Shown in pieces: positions 38,101 through 45,320 of a stretch of DNA of 64,000 nt. Numbering within the stretch: the first letter of the stretch is position 1; the number at the start of each line of letters is the position of its first letter. The notes beneath the pieces are model-generated. The model had not been told where the DNA came from, did no database searches, and saw only the letters and a list, made by a program, of their open reading frames with translations. Source of the stretch: Janthinobacterium sp. SUN073 (lineage in GTDB: Bacteria > Pseudomonadota > Gammaproteobacteria > Burkholderiales > Burkholderiaceae_D). The stretch lies in assembly GCF_030397665.1 (NCBI RefSeq), contig NZ_JAPUBT010000004.1:417639-481638 (forward strand), given 5' to 3'. Both the position numbers and the translations under genes were made by a program.

Positions 38101-39216
38101 ATCCAGGAGTCAAGCCTGAACGTCCTGCACGGCATCTACGCCACTGTCTACGCGCCGTACTGGTACCGCCTGCTGGGCGCCAAGGTGGGCAAGGGCGCCG
38201 AGATTTCCACGGCGCTGGGCGTGGTGCCCGACATGCTGACCCTGGGCGACGACACCTTCATCGCCGACGCCGTCATGCTGGGCGACGAGCAGATCGACGG
38301 CGGCTGGATGACCATGCGCCCCACCGTCATCTCGCACCGCAGCTTTGTCGGCAACGGCAGCTATATCCCGGACGGCACCACCCTGCCCGAGCACGTGCTG
38401 ATCGGCGTGCATACGCATGCGCCGCGCAATGAGCAGATGCACAGCGGCGATACCTGGCTTGGTTCTCCCCCGATGCACCTGCCCGCGCGCGAACAGGTCA
38501 GCGGTTTTGCCGAGCACCTGACCTTCAAGCCGTCCATCCTGCGCCGCCTGGGCCGCAGCCTGATCGAAGCCTTCCGCATCGTCGCGCCGCACGCGGTGGT
38601 GATCGCCGTCGGCTACACCCTGGTGCTGGACGTGATGCCGATCGCGGGCGCCGGGCGCTGGGGCGAAGTGGTGGGCGACCTGGCCATTGCCGGCCTGGCC
38701 TACGGCATCGGCAATTTCCTCGTCGTGGTGCTGTTCAAGTGGCTGCTGCTGGGACGCTACCGCAAGCACGCGGCGCCCATGTGGACGCCATTCGTGTGGA
38801 TTTCCGAAGGCGTCACGAACCTGTATGAAGGCATCGCCGTGCCCAACTTCATGCGCTACCTGCGCGGCACGCCGTGGCTGCCGCTGGCCTTCCGCCTATT
38901 CGGCTGCAAGATCGGCCGCGGTGTCTACATGGACACCACGGACATCACGGAATTCGACTGCGTGCACATCGGCGACTACAGCGAATTGAATGCGCTGACC
39001 TGCCCGCAAACGCATTTGTTCGAAGACCGCGTGATGAAGATCGACCACGTGGACATCGGCCAGCGCGTCTACATGGGCCCGCGCAGCTCCGTGCTGTACA
39101 GCGCCAAGGTGGGCGACAATGCGCGCCTGGGGCCCTTGACCCTGGTGATGAAGGGCGAACACATCCCCGCCGGCAGCAACTGGGCCGGCTGCCCGGCGGC
39201 ACCTTTGCGTAGCTGA
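35170..39216 (+). CDS. NRPS-like synthetase of the epsilon-poly-lysine synthetase (Pls) architecture
   Basis: A 1348-residue protein. Residues 1-~520 are an adenylation domain with all core motifs (YTSGSTGKPKG, FDMSFEEIW, NTYGPTEATV, YRTGDLARID, final Lys in SGKIDRKAL). A thiolation domain follows with GGHS near residue 578. The C-terminal ~750 residues contain about six transmembrane helices alternating with three soluble domains rich in left-handed-helix hexapeptides (LGAKVGKEVVIG, LGAKVGKGAEIS, FGCKIGRGVYMD). This A-T-TM/C1-C2-C3 plan and length match Streptomyces Pls (about 1319 residues), which makes epsilon-poly-L-lysine. The substrate is not known: the A4 motif places Asp, Met and Glu at the selectivity positions commonly numbered 235, 236 and 239. 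It is coupled to a PPTase gene. Confidence 0.85.
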   Translation: MNDFTAVSPGIPSTHADILYGPPRPDLLREEVLADLLEATALRCPQHIALIDGARRITYAELDAQAGLAASRLVAAGVKPGDIVGLWLPRGAPLLLMQAAIAKAGAAWLPVDEDTPVERLQVCLDDANGFGVVSCAQFAPRLSDAGIQRPVWTAESLLAPAAPGEHLPARATVLPAHPAYVIYTSGSTGKPKGILINQRSICHFLRSENAVLEVTQADTVYQGFSVAFDMSFEEIWIAYLVGATLWLGPKEISGDPEALPRALAANHVTVLHAVPTLLALFAEEVPSLRLINLGGEMCPESLVERWSRPGRAMFNTYGPTEATVSCSLARLRPGEPVTIGTPLPNYGLLVLQVAEPGENRPLILLPRGETGELCIIGPGLAEGYLGRPDLTVEKFLPNPWATSEDDARLYRTGDLARIDLDGQVLCLGRVDDQVKIRGFRVELGEIEAVLAQQAGVGTVAVLLRKDDGIDQLVAYIVGSDDAPDDALTAKTLRAALNLHLPPYMVPGRFELLPLMPRLTSGKIDRKALKAMPLSTPPAGESDVPETPAEAALFAALATLFPGQPIRRQFDFFSDLGGHSFLAARLASALRADPAYAHMTVRDIYHNRQIGKIAAVLNEAPALATPEADWTPPSAMKRWLCGAAQAAAVPGLVTLRMAQWMAPFFTYHFFTGDTGDTVPRAIAASIGVFLLATLAEFAIAIAGKWLIAGRLKPGSYPLWGVTYYRWWLADRLVESAPAYLLSGSSLNSWWLRALGAKVGKEVVIGSMTLRAPDLLSIGDNVSVGNAVNFENARVERGRLLLGQISIGDDACISSYAIMEGNTKVGAFGHLEGQSALADGASVPDGRVYTGSPARDIGPYDRASQPPRPAVSRLRLTGETLFFCFGMVLIAVLFFMPVFPSFVLIDWFDEREMMPWLQGRDVTTQLARYFLLAFPASAVLIVLTALLSAAIRWGALPRLKPGSSPVHSNIYCAKWLVSHIQESSLNVLHGIYATVYAPYWYRLLGAKVGKGAEISTALGVVPDMLTLGDDTFIADAVMLGDEQIDGGWMTMRPTVISHRSFVGNGSYIPDGTTLPEHVLIGVHTHAPRNEQMHSGDTWLGSPPMHLPAREQVSGFAEHLTFKPSILRRLGRSLIEAFRIVAPHAVVIAVGYTLVLDVMPIAGAGRWGEVVGDLAIAGLAYGIGNFLVVVLFKWLLLGRYRKHAAPMWTPFVWISEGVTNLYEGIAVPNFMRYLRGTPWLPLAFRLFGCKIGRGVYMDTTDITEFDCVHIGDYSELNALTCPQTHLFEDRVMKIDHVDIGQRVYMGPRSSVLYSAKVGDNARLGPLTLVMKGEHIPAGSNWAGCPAAPLRS

Positions 39217-39770
39217 TGGCTTTTACGGTGCTCTTGTCAAGAGACGGCGTGCTGGTGGTCGGCATTGCCGCCGTGCTGCCGCGCGCCGAGGCCCGCCTGC
39301 GTATCCGCGCCGCCGTGCGCGAGGCGCTAGCCCGGTGGCTGAAGATGGATATCGAATCGATTTCGGTGGAGTCGACGCCGGGCGCCCCTCCCCGTTTGCT
39401 GCTGGCCGGCCGCGCGGCAGGTTTGTCATTGACCCATGACGACGGTATCTCGCTGGCCGCCATCCACCTGCATGGCGCTGTCGGCATCGACGTGATGCGC
39501 GTGCAGGACATTCCCGACTGGGCGAATCTGGCGCGCGATTACCTGGGGCCGCAGGTGGCCGAGGAACTGGCCGCCTGCCCCGATGCACTGCGCCCGCTGC
39601 GGCTGGCGCAGGCGTGGACGGCGCGCGAGGCGGTGCTCAAGTGCGCGGGATTGCCGTTGATGGAGTGGGATGGAGTGGCATTGAATTACAAGGTACAGCA
39701 CATCGCCTTGCAGGACGGATTTGTCGCAATGCTCGCAACCCAGAAGACGAAGACTGGGGTCGGACCCTGA
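39216..39770 (+). CDS. Sfp-type 4'-phosphopantetheinyl transferase
   Basis: A 184-residue PPTase of the Sfp/AcpT branch, short for the family. It shows GLSLTHDD, the magnesium-site Asp in VGIDVM, and the WTAREAVLK motif (W-x3-E-x3-K). It should transfer phosphopantetheine from CoA to the Ser of the Pls-like protein's thiolation domain. Its ATG overlaps the synthetase stop (TGATG). The stop codon lies inside copy C of the dispersed palindrome, which supplies the last few codons, so the natural C-terminus may have been trimmed or extended by repeat insertion. Confidence 0.85.
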   Translation: MAFTVLLSRDGVLVVGIAAVLPRAEARLRIRAAVREALARWLKMDIESISVESTPGAPPRLLLAGRAAGLSLTHDDGISLAAIHLHGAVGIDVMRVQDIPDWANLARDYLGPQVAEELAACPDALRPLRLAQAWTAREAVLKCAGLPLMEWDGVALNYKVQHIALQDGFVAMLATQKTKTGVGP

Positions 39771-39782
39771 GGGTCCGACCCC
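39756..39782. repeat. Dispersed palindrome repeat, copy C (shortened)
   Basis: A perfect 13+13 inverted repeat built from the same GGGGTCGGACC outer arm as copies A and B, but lacking the inner 12-base stem. It overlaps the PPTase stop codon and could serve as a bidirectional terminator. Confidence 0.8.
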
Positions 39783-39819
39783 GGCCTTTCTGCCGTTGGG
39801 TTTCCACGCGAAACGTACA

Positions 39820-39924
39820 TCAATCCTCACTGTCCGCTCCTGATCGACCGCCGCCGATCTGGACGAAAATCAGTTTTACGATAATACTGACGAGCAGTCC
39901 CAGCACCCCGATCAATTCCAGCAT
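39820..39924 (-). CDS. 34-residue small membrane protein
   Basis: A 34-codon ORF starts at ATG 39924 with an AGGAAA ribosome site 6 bases upstream. The product opens with a single hydrophobic helix (LELIGVLGLLVSIIVKLIFV) and ends with a short polar tail (GGGRSGADSED), the typical form of small inner-membrane regulators. It lies in an otherwise empty gap between the PPTase and a LysR gene and is convergent with the PPTase. No family recognised. Confidence 0.6.
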   Translation of the reverse strand: MLELIGVLGLLVSIIVKLIFVQIGGGRSGADSED

Positions 39925-40027
39925 GGTCTTTCCTTTGCAATGACAGCAGAGCAATCCACTGTAGCCTGAACGCCGGGGCCGGGCCAATATCAAATCAGGC
40001 AGTCACCGATCTCGAAAAGGCATACGA

Positions 40028-40936
40028 TTGATTTCCATCAGACAGTTCCGCTATTTTGTCGAAGTCGTCGATGCGGGCAGCTATTCGCGTGCGGCGGAAA
40101 AGCTGTATATCGCGCAGTCGGCCCTGAGCCGGCAAATCAAGGAGCTGGAAACCGAAGTTCAAGCCTTGCTGCTGACGCGCGACTCTCGCCATATCGAACT
40201 CACGCCGGCGGGACAAGTCTTTTATGAACGCGCCAAACGCATCCTCGAAGACATCGACGAAACCGTGCGCCAGACGCGCCACGTGGGACAAGGCGCGCAA
40301 GGCATCATCCGCCTGCTGCATTCGAGCTCCGTCACCCTCACGCCCGCCATCGGCGCCGTGCTGAACCGCCTGCTGGCGCAGTTCCCCGGCGTCTCGCTCG
40401 ATGTATCAAAGGGATCGTCGGAAAACCAGGCGGCTGACATCGAGGAAGGCCGCGCCGACCTGGGCCTGGTGCGCCTGCCCACCTTGCGCAAACACGCCAA
40501 TATCGTCGTGCGCGAACTGTTTGCGGAAAAGCTGGTGGTGGCCGTGTCATCGGCCTCGCCGCTGGCCGCGCTGCAGCGCACGACGATTGCCGCCCTGCGC
40601 GACGAAGCGTTCGTCTCGATCCCGCACAAGGACCGCGGCGGCCTCAGTTACCTGGTGGCGGGCCTGTGCCTGGCGCAGGGCTTCTTTCCGAAGGCGGCGC
40701 GCGCCCTGTCGCGCAAGACTTCGCAGCTGAACCTGATCGAGGCCAACATGGGCATCGCCATCGTCCCCGGCAGCATGCGCCTGGTGGCGCCGCCCGGCGT
40801 GCGTTTTATTGCGCTGCCGGACGAGGAATCGCATTCCGTCGTCGGCCTGATCTCGCCGCGCGCGGCCAGCGGCATGGTGGCCGCGTTTACGGAAGCGTTC
40901 GTGCGCGAAATGAACGCATTGGCAACGACGGATTAA
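40028..40936 (+). CDS. LysR-family transcriptional regulator
   Basis: A 302-residue LTTR. The N-terminal winged helix-turn-helix reads FRYFVEVVDAGSYSRAAEKLYIAQSALSRQIKELE. The effector domain (about 90-295) has the usual two-lobed pattern. It starts with TTG at 40028, supported by an AAAGG site seven bases upstream; no in-frame ATG is near. Its stop shares bases with the convergent TrpF-like gene. No divergent gene adjoins closely, so the target is unclear; the small ORF at 39820-39924 is divergent and 103 bases away. Confidence 0.9.
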   Translation: MISIRQFRYFVEVVDAGSYSRAAEKLYIAQSALSRQIKELETEVQALLLTRDSRHIELTPAGQVFYERAKRILEDIDETVRQTRHVGQGAQGIIRLLHSSSVTLTPAIGAVLNRLLAQFPGVSLDVSKGSSENQAADIEEGRADLGLVRLPTLRKHANIVVRELFAEKLVVAVSSASPLAALQRTTIAALRDEAFVSIPHKDRGGLSYLVAGLCLAQGFFPKAARALSRKTSQLNLIEANMGIAIVPGSMRLVAPPGVRFIALPDEESHSVVGLISPRAASGMVAAFTEAFVREMNALATTD

Positions 40937-41610
40937 CCTTCCGCATACAGCGCCGCATCCACATCGCGCACGGCCGCCATCAGCAAGGCCAGCTTCATGA
41001 CATCGAGCTTGCCATCGGTGCGCACGCGCGAGCACAGGTCGATGCCGTAGGGCCGCACCTGGCGCAGCGCCTCCGTCACATTGTTGGCATCGAGGCCGCC
41101 AGCGAGGAAGACGGGACGGGGACTGGCGCGCACGAAGCGCGCACTGACGGACCAGTCGTGCGTGCGGCCCGTGCCGCCCAGCTCCGGGACCGGCGCGCCA
41201 GGACGGCCGGAGTCAAGCAGGAAGGCATGCACATGGGGCGCGTAGGCGGGAATCAGCGCCAAAGCCTCGGGCCCTTCCACATGGATCACCTGCACGCGCC
41301 GCACATGCGGCAGCAGGCGCGCCAGTTCCTCGACTTCACGCGGGTCGATATGGCCGACGATCTGCACGGTCGATGGCTGCGTGGCGCGCACGTGTTCGGC
41401 GATGGCTTGCGCCGTCGTCTCGGACGTCAGCAGGAACGTGGCCACGGGTGGTGGCGTCCAGGCGGCGATCTGCGCGATGCACGCGTCGGGAATCGGACCG
41501 GGGCCGGACGGCATGGCGGCCACCAGGCCCAGCGCGTCGGCGCCGGCGGCAATGGCCAGTTGCGCTTCGTCGATGGAAGCGATGCAGCAGATCTTGATGC
41601 GAGTTCTCAT
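40933..41610 (-). CDS. Phosphoribosylanthranilate isomerase-like protein (TrpF family), divergent
   Basis: A 225-residue TIM-barrel protein of the TrpF family. KICCIAS stands where TrpF has KICGIT, the catalytic Cys is kept, and the catalytic Asp appears in FLLDSG. The phosphate-binding strand is FLAGGL, but the normal DVSSGVE at the end is replaced by DLCSRVRTDG. The gene is not near other tryptophan genes. The altered loops suggest either a fast-diverging isomerase or a paralogue with a new substrate. Tryptophan synthesis should therefore not be assumed. Confidence 0.7.
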   Translation of the reverse strand: MRTRIKICCIASIDEAQLAIAAGADALGLVAAMPSGPGPIPDACIAQIAAWTPPPVATFLLTSETTAQAIAEHVRATQPSTVQIVGHIDPREVEELARLLPHVRRVQVIHVEGPEALALIPAYAPHVHAFLLDSGRPGAPVPELGGTGRTHDWSVSARFVRASPRPVFLAGGLDANNVTEALRQVRPYGIDLCSRVRTDGKLDVMKLALLMAAVRDVDAALYAEG

Positions 41611-41737
41611 GGCCTTGCGTGTTCAAATGAAATGATCAACATTACAACACAGGGCCGCGCGCGCGCCAAGACACGCGGTCAAGGCCGCACACGATTGTGT
41701 GCCAGAATGGGGACATTTCCCACTTACAGATGATTCC

Positions 41738-41965
41738 ATGGCCGACTACAAAAACCCCAGCTACGTGGCCCGCTCCATGCACCCGCGTTTCGATGAACTG
41801 ACCTCGCCCGGCGAAGCCGTACCGTACTCTGGCATCTACCGCTGCGACGGCTGCGCGCACGAAATCGTGTCGACGGAAGGCCATATCATGCCACCGCAAA
41901 ACCACCATCAGCACAGCAGCGAGCAAGGTACCATCCGCTGGCGCCTGATCGTCAGCCCGCGCTGA
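41738..41965 (+). CDS. Small conserved-looking protein with a CDGC motif
   Basis: A 75-residue protein of unknown function. A CDGC pair in a GIYRCDGCAHEI context may be half of a zinc or redox site. A His-rich stretch (PQNHHQHSSEQ) and a basic end (IRWRLIVSPR) follow. ATG 41738 was chosen. It stands alone between the TrpF-like gene and another small unknown. Confidence 0.6.
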   Translation: MADYKNPSYVARSMHPRFDELTSPGEAVPYSGIYRCDGCAHEIVSTEGHIMPPQNHHQHSSEQGTIRWRLIVSPR

Positions 41966-42038
41966 TTGACAGGCGCCAGGTGGCGGACGATACTGGATTT
42001 ATCCGGCATCGCCATTGGAATGTCACTGGAACACCAGC

Positions 42039-42443
42039 ATGCGCATCGTCGATTTTGAAGTCCGCAAGGAGTGTCCGCCGCAGCTGTGCGACTGCGAACG
42101 CGAGCGGCTGCTCGACGATCCGCAGGCGGACCTGTCCATCCTGCGCCTGAACCTGACGGAAGAAAAGCGTTTGCTGGCGCACATCGAGGGCATCGCCACG
42201 TATGCGCAATTGCAGAAGCTGCAGCTGCTGTTGAAGAGCAACCTGGGCGTGGAATTGAAGATTGCACCGGGCGGCGGCGAAGTGCGCACCGTGCGCGGCT
42301 TCCAGATCCGCCTGCAAGAGCAACCGGGCCTGTGCCGCAAGACGCGCGCCGCCATTCCGGCCGCCGTGCGGCGCTGCCTGGCCGCGCATCCCGAGATCGC
42401 GTTTGCGATATTGAATGAAAACGATTTGCTGGGTGGGGTGTGA
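42039..42443 (+). CDS. Uncharacterised 134-residue protein with N-terminal CxxxxCxC
   Basis: A 134-residue protein I cannot assign. The N-terminus has CPPQLCDCERERLL, where three cysteines could bind a metal. The rest alternates charged helices and short strands. ATG 42039 was selected because the region upstream has no ribosome site for the longer frame. It is followed at once by a strong inverted repeat that separates it from the convergent RlmN-like gene. Confidence 0.6.
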   Translation: MRIVDFEVRKECPPQLCDCERERLLDDPQADLSILRLNLTEEKRLLAHIEGIATYAQLQKLQLLLKSNLGVELKIAPGGGEVRTVRGFQIRLQEQPGLCRKTRAAIPAAVRRCLAAHPEIAFAILNENDLLGGV

Positions 42444-42448
42444 GCCGA

Positions 42449-42486
42449 GTAGGTCGGATTACGCGGTTCCCGCTAATCCGACCTAC
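42449..42486. terminator. Inverted repeat between convergent genes, probable bidirectional terminator
   Basis: Perfect 13-base arms (GTAGGTCGGATTA / TAATCCGACCTAC) are extended by a GCGG/CCGC inner stem. It sits exactly between the stops of two convergent genes. A single left arm of the same element recurs at 10016-10028 next to the TetR/NadR stops, so this is also a dispersed repeat. Confidence 0.75.
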
Positions 42487-42502
42487 GCCGCTGACCCCGG
42501 TT

Positions 42503-43531
42503 TTACGCTGCGTGTATCTCGATCACTTTCCTGCCCTTGGCCTCACGCGCCCGCAACTGCCCGCAGCCGCCCTCCACATCCTGCCCGGCCGAATCGCGCA
42601 ATTTGGTCAACACGCCGCGCGCGTGCAGGGCGGCGGCGATGGCGCGCGCCTTTTCCCAGCTGGGACGCTTGAACGGCAAGTCGTCGATGGTGTTGTACGG
42701 GATCATGTTCAGCACCGCGTACTTGCCCTGCAAGAGCGCCACGATGCCGTCCATCTCGTCCTCGCCATCGTTGATCCCTTCCATCAGGGTCCATTGATAC
42801 TGCACCGGGTAGCCGGTCAGGCGCGCATACGCTTCGCCAAAGTCCACCAGCTCGCGCGGAGAGAGCCTGGGGGCGCGCGGCAGCAGCTGTTCGCGCAGCT
42901 CCGGCTTGGTCGTATGCAGGGACAGCGCCAGCGCCGGCTTGACTCTCCCTTGCGGCAGGCGCTCAAACGCGCGCGGGTCGCCCACCGTGGAAAACACCAG
43001 GTTCTTGTGGCCGATATTGCCCTCGGTGCCCAGCAGCTCGATCGCTTCCATCACATTGTTCAGGTTATGCGCCGGTTCGCCCATGCCCATGAAGACGACT
43101 TTTTTCACAGGGCGCAGGGTGCGCGCCAGTACCACCTGCGCGACGATTTCGCCGCTGGTGACTTGCCGGATCAAGCCGTCGCGGCCCGTCATGCAGAACT
43201 GGCAGCCGACGGCGCAACCGACCTGGCTGGACACGCACAGGCCGTCGCGCGGCAGCAGCACGCTTTCCACCGTCTGGCCATCGTGCAGTCCCACCAGCAG
43301 GCGCGCGGAACCGTCCGCGCCCGGATGGCTGCTGAGCAGTGTCAGCATACCCTGCAATTCAAGGTCGAGCGCAGGCAAGTCCTCGCGCACGGGCAGAGGC
43401 AAAAAATCCTCGGCGCGGCGCCGGCCCTGGTCGTGCGGCTGCCCCTGGATCCAGTCGCGCAGCACGCGCTGTTCGTGCAGGGGTTTGGCACCCAAGGCGC
43501 ACAGGCGCTGGCGGATGGTATCGATTTGCAT
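42503..43531 (-). CDS. RlmN/Cfr-family radical SAM RNA methyltransferase
   Basis: A 342-residue radical SAM methylase. The cluster motif is C-x3-C-x2-C in GCAVGCQFCMTG, preceded by LCVSSQV with the conserved RlmN Cys, and GMGEPAHN follows. The C-terminal GQDVEGGCGQLR has the methyl-carrying Cys. RlmN methylates A2503 of 23S rRNA and A37 of some tRNAs. This protein is shorter than E. coli RlmN (384) and may be a paralogue; the window does not show whether another copy exists. Confidence 0.85.
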   Translation of the reverse strand: MQIDTIRQRLCALGAKPLHEQRVLRDWIQGQPHDQGRRRAEDFLPLPVREDLPALDLELQGMLTLLSSHPGADGSARLLVGLHDGQTVESVLLPRDGLCVSSQVGCAVGCQFCMTGRDGLIRQVTSGEIVAQVVLARTLRPVKKVVFMGMGEPAHNLNNVMEAIELLGTEGNIGHKNLVFSTVGDPRAFERLPQGRVKPALALSLHTTKPELREQLLPRAPRLSPRELVDFGEAYARLTGYPVQYQWTLMEGINDGEDEMDGIVALLQGKYAVLNMIPYNTIDDLPFKRPSWEKARAIAAALHARGVLTKLRDSAGQDVEGGCGQLRAREAKGRKVIEIHAA

Positions 43532-43548
43532 GGATTCTGAATAAAAAA

Positions 43549-43579
43549 ACGGCGCGCAGGAATGAAGCCAGCGCGCCGT
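43549..43579 (-). terminator. Terminator downstream of yjdM
   Basis: A 9-base stem (ACGGCGCGC / GCGCGCCGT) with a 13-base loop is followed on the minus strand by seven T. It begins 16 bases after the yjdM stop. Confidence 0.8.
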
Positions 43580-43595
43580 GTTACGGGTAAAAGCG

Positions 43596-43937
43596 TTACA
43601 CCTTCTTGACGAACTCGGTTTTCAGGCTCATGGAACCGAAGCCGTCGATCTTGCAGTCGATATCATGGTCGCTGTCGACCAGGCGGATGTTCTTGACCTT
43701 GGTGCCCATCTTGACGACGCCGCCGCCGCCCTTCAATTTCAAGTCCTTGATGACGCTGACCGTGTCGCCATCCTGCAGGATATTGCCGGCCGAATCGCGG
43801 TAAACCTTGGCGCCCTCTTCCGCTGCATCCGCAGCCGTGGCCGACCATTCATGCGCGCACTCAGGGCAGATCAACTGGCTGCCGTCTTCATACGTGAATT
43901 CGGATTTGCATTGCGGGCATGGTGGTAATGTGCTCAT
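43596..43937 (-). CDS. yjdM: YjdM/PhnA-family zinc-ribbon protein
   Basis: A 113-residue protein of the PhnA/YjdM family. The N-terminal zinc ribbon has two Cys pairs (CPQC, CPEC). The C-terminal part is the PhnA domain ([16 protein letters not shown]...VKNIRLV). The function is poorly known; the old link to phosphonate use is not supported by any phosphonate gene here. ATG 43937 was preferred. It is monocistronic with its own terminator. Confidence 0.88.
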   Translation of the reverse strand: MSTLPPCPQCKSEFTYEDGSQLICPECAHEWSATAADAAEEGAKVYRDSAGNILQDGDTVSVIKDLKLKGGGGVVKMGTKVKNIRLVDSDHDIDCKIDGFGSMSLKTEFVKKV

Positions 43938-44027
43938 TTTCTTCTCTGTCTGGTGAACAGCGCGTGCTGTAAAAGCCGACATTATACTGCCTACGCCCCG
44001 CATCAGCGTGCTTTTTCACCATCATTG

Positions 44028-44996
44028 TCAAGGCCGCCGAATAATCTCGATGGTGCTGTGGACAATTTCCTCGTGGATGCCGATGCGCGCGCGCAGTTGG
44101 GCCGCTGTCAGCGAGGGATCGCGGCTGACGACGGACAAGGCGCACGAATACAGCTGCTTGCCGACTCGCCACACGTGCAGGTCGACGATGCGCGGCGTGT
44201 CGCCGGCGCTTTCCACCTCCACGGCCTCGCGGATTTCGTCCACCACGGGGTGGTCCATCTCGCGGTCCAGCAAGACCTTGCCCGTCTCGTGCATCAGCTT
44301 TTTCGCCCACAGCGCCACCAGCACGGCGCCGACGATGCCCATCACGGGATCGAGCCAGCGCCAGCCGTAAGCCCACGCGCCGCCCAGCGCAACGATGGCC
44401 AGCACGGACGTGGCGGCGTCGGCCAGCACGTGGATGTAGGCGGCCTTCATGTTCAGGTCTTCTCCATGGTGGTGGCCGTGGTGATCATGATGGTCGTGAT
44501 GCTCGTGGCCATGGTGGTGATCATGGTCGTGGTGGCCGCCGAGGATCAGCGCGCACACCAGGTTGACAGCCAAGCCGAAAGCCGCCACCGCCATGGCCTG
44601 CGGATAGTGGATGGGCTGCGGCAAGAACAGGCGTTCCAGCGAAGCGAACACCATCAGCGCGGCCACGCCCAGCAGCAGGATGGCGCTGGTGTAGCCGGCC
44701 AGCACTTCGATCTTCCACGTGCCGAAGGCAAAGCGGGGGTCGCGCGCATAGCGGCGCGCCGCCGCATACGCAAACGCGGCCAGGCCGATGGCCAGCGCGT
44801 GCGAACTCATATGCCAGCCATCGGCCAGCAGGGCCATGGAGTTGTACCACCAGCCGGCGACGATTTCCAGCACCATGGTGGCCAGGGTGATCCACATGAC
44901 GATGCGCGCGCGGCGTTCCGCCTTGTCGCTGGCGCCGCCAAAGACGTGTTCGTGCTGCCAGGCGGACAGGTCTTCCTTGATGGATGGCGTTTGCAT
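44028..44996 (-). CDS. dmeF: Cation diffusion facilitator, DmeF-like (Co/Ni/Zn efflux)
   Basis: A 322-residue CDF transporter with six transmembrane helices. The metal-site helices carry HMSSH-type residues (ADGWHMSSHALAIG and HVLADAATSVLAI). Between helices 4 and 5 is a very His-rich loop of about 28 residues. It exports divalent cations by proton antiport. It is the downstream partner of a CsoR/RcnR-type repressor gene 10 bases away, the arrangement of dmeRF systems that answer to cobalt and nickel. ATG 44996 was used. Confidence 0.88.
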   Translation of the reverse strand: MQTPSIKEDLSAWQHEHVFGGASDKAERRARIVMWITLATMVLEIVAGWWYNSMALLADGWHMSSHALAIGLAAFAYAAARRYARDPRFAFGTWKIEVLAGYTSAILLLGVAALMVFASLERLFLPQPIHYPQAMAVAAFGLAVNLVCALILGGHHDHDHHHGHEHHDHHDHHGHHHGEDLNMKAAYIHVLADAATSVLAIVALGGAWAYGWRWLDPVMGIVGAVLVALWAKKLMHETGKVLLDREMDHPVVDEIREAVEVESAGDTPRIVDLHVWRVGKQLYSCALSVVSRDPSLTAAQLRARIGIHEEIVHSTIEIIRRP

Positions 44997-45006
44997 GACG
45001 ATCTCC

Positions 45007-45282
45007 TTATTTGAGGTAGGTGCGCAGGATGCCCGCGATGTCGTCGGCGCCCCTGGTACGCTCGTCGCTGGCAAGGTCGGGACTGGCCACGTGCTCGCGC
45101 AAGTGCTCTTCGATCACTTCGGCCATCAGGCCATTCACGGCGCCGCGCACGGCGGCGATCAGCTGCAGCACTTCGCCGCAGTCGCGGCCCTCTTCCAGGC
45201 CCCGCTCCAGGCCTTCCACCTGGCCGCGAATGCGCTTCACGCGATTGAGCAGCCTGGTCTTGTTATGCGCCGTGTGTCCCAT
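45007..45282 (-). CDS. dmeR: CsoR/RcnR-family metal-sensing repressor (DmeR-like)
   Basis: A 91-residue all-helical repressor. The N-terminal His (MGHTAHNK), Cys in DCGEV and His in EEHLREH fit the metal ligands of the RcnR/DmeR branch, which senses Ni or Co, rather than copper-sensing CsoR. It sits just upstream of dmeF. A G-tract operator typical of this family lies 17 bases before its start. Confidence 0.88.
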   Translation of the reverse strand: MGHTAHNKTRLLNRVKRIRGQVEGLERGLEEGRDCGEVLQLIAAVRGAVNGLMAEVIEEHLREHVASPDLASDERTRGADDIAGILRTYLK

Positions 45283-45298
45283 GATTCCACCTCGATCA

Positions 45299-45320
45299 AT
45301 ACTATAGGGGGGTATACTAT
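45299..45320. promoter_or_regulatory. Probable DmeR operator (A/T arms around a G6 tract)
   Basis: ATACTATA, six G, then TATACTAT. RcnR-family repressors bind such TACT-type arms flanking a G-tract. It lies directly upstream of dmeR and touches the stop codon of the preceding gene. Confidence 0.75.

Noticed and set aside
44456..44545. CAT/GTG-rich repetitive stretch that looks like a tandem repeat
   Set aside because: It encodes the His-rich cytoplasmic loop of the DmeF-like CDF transporter, a normal feature of the family.
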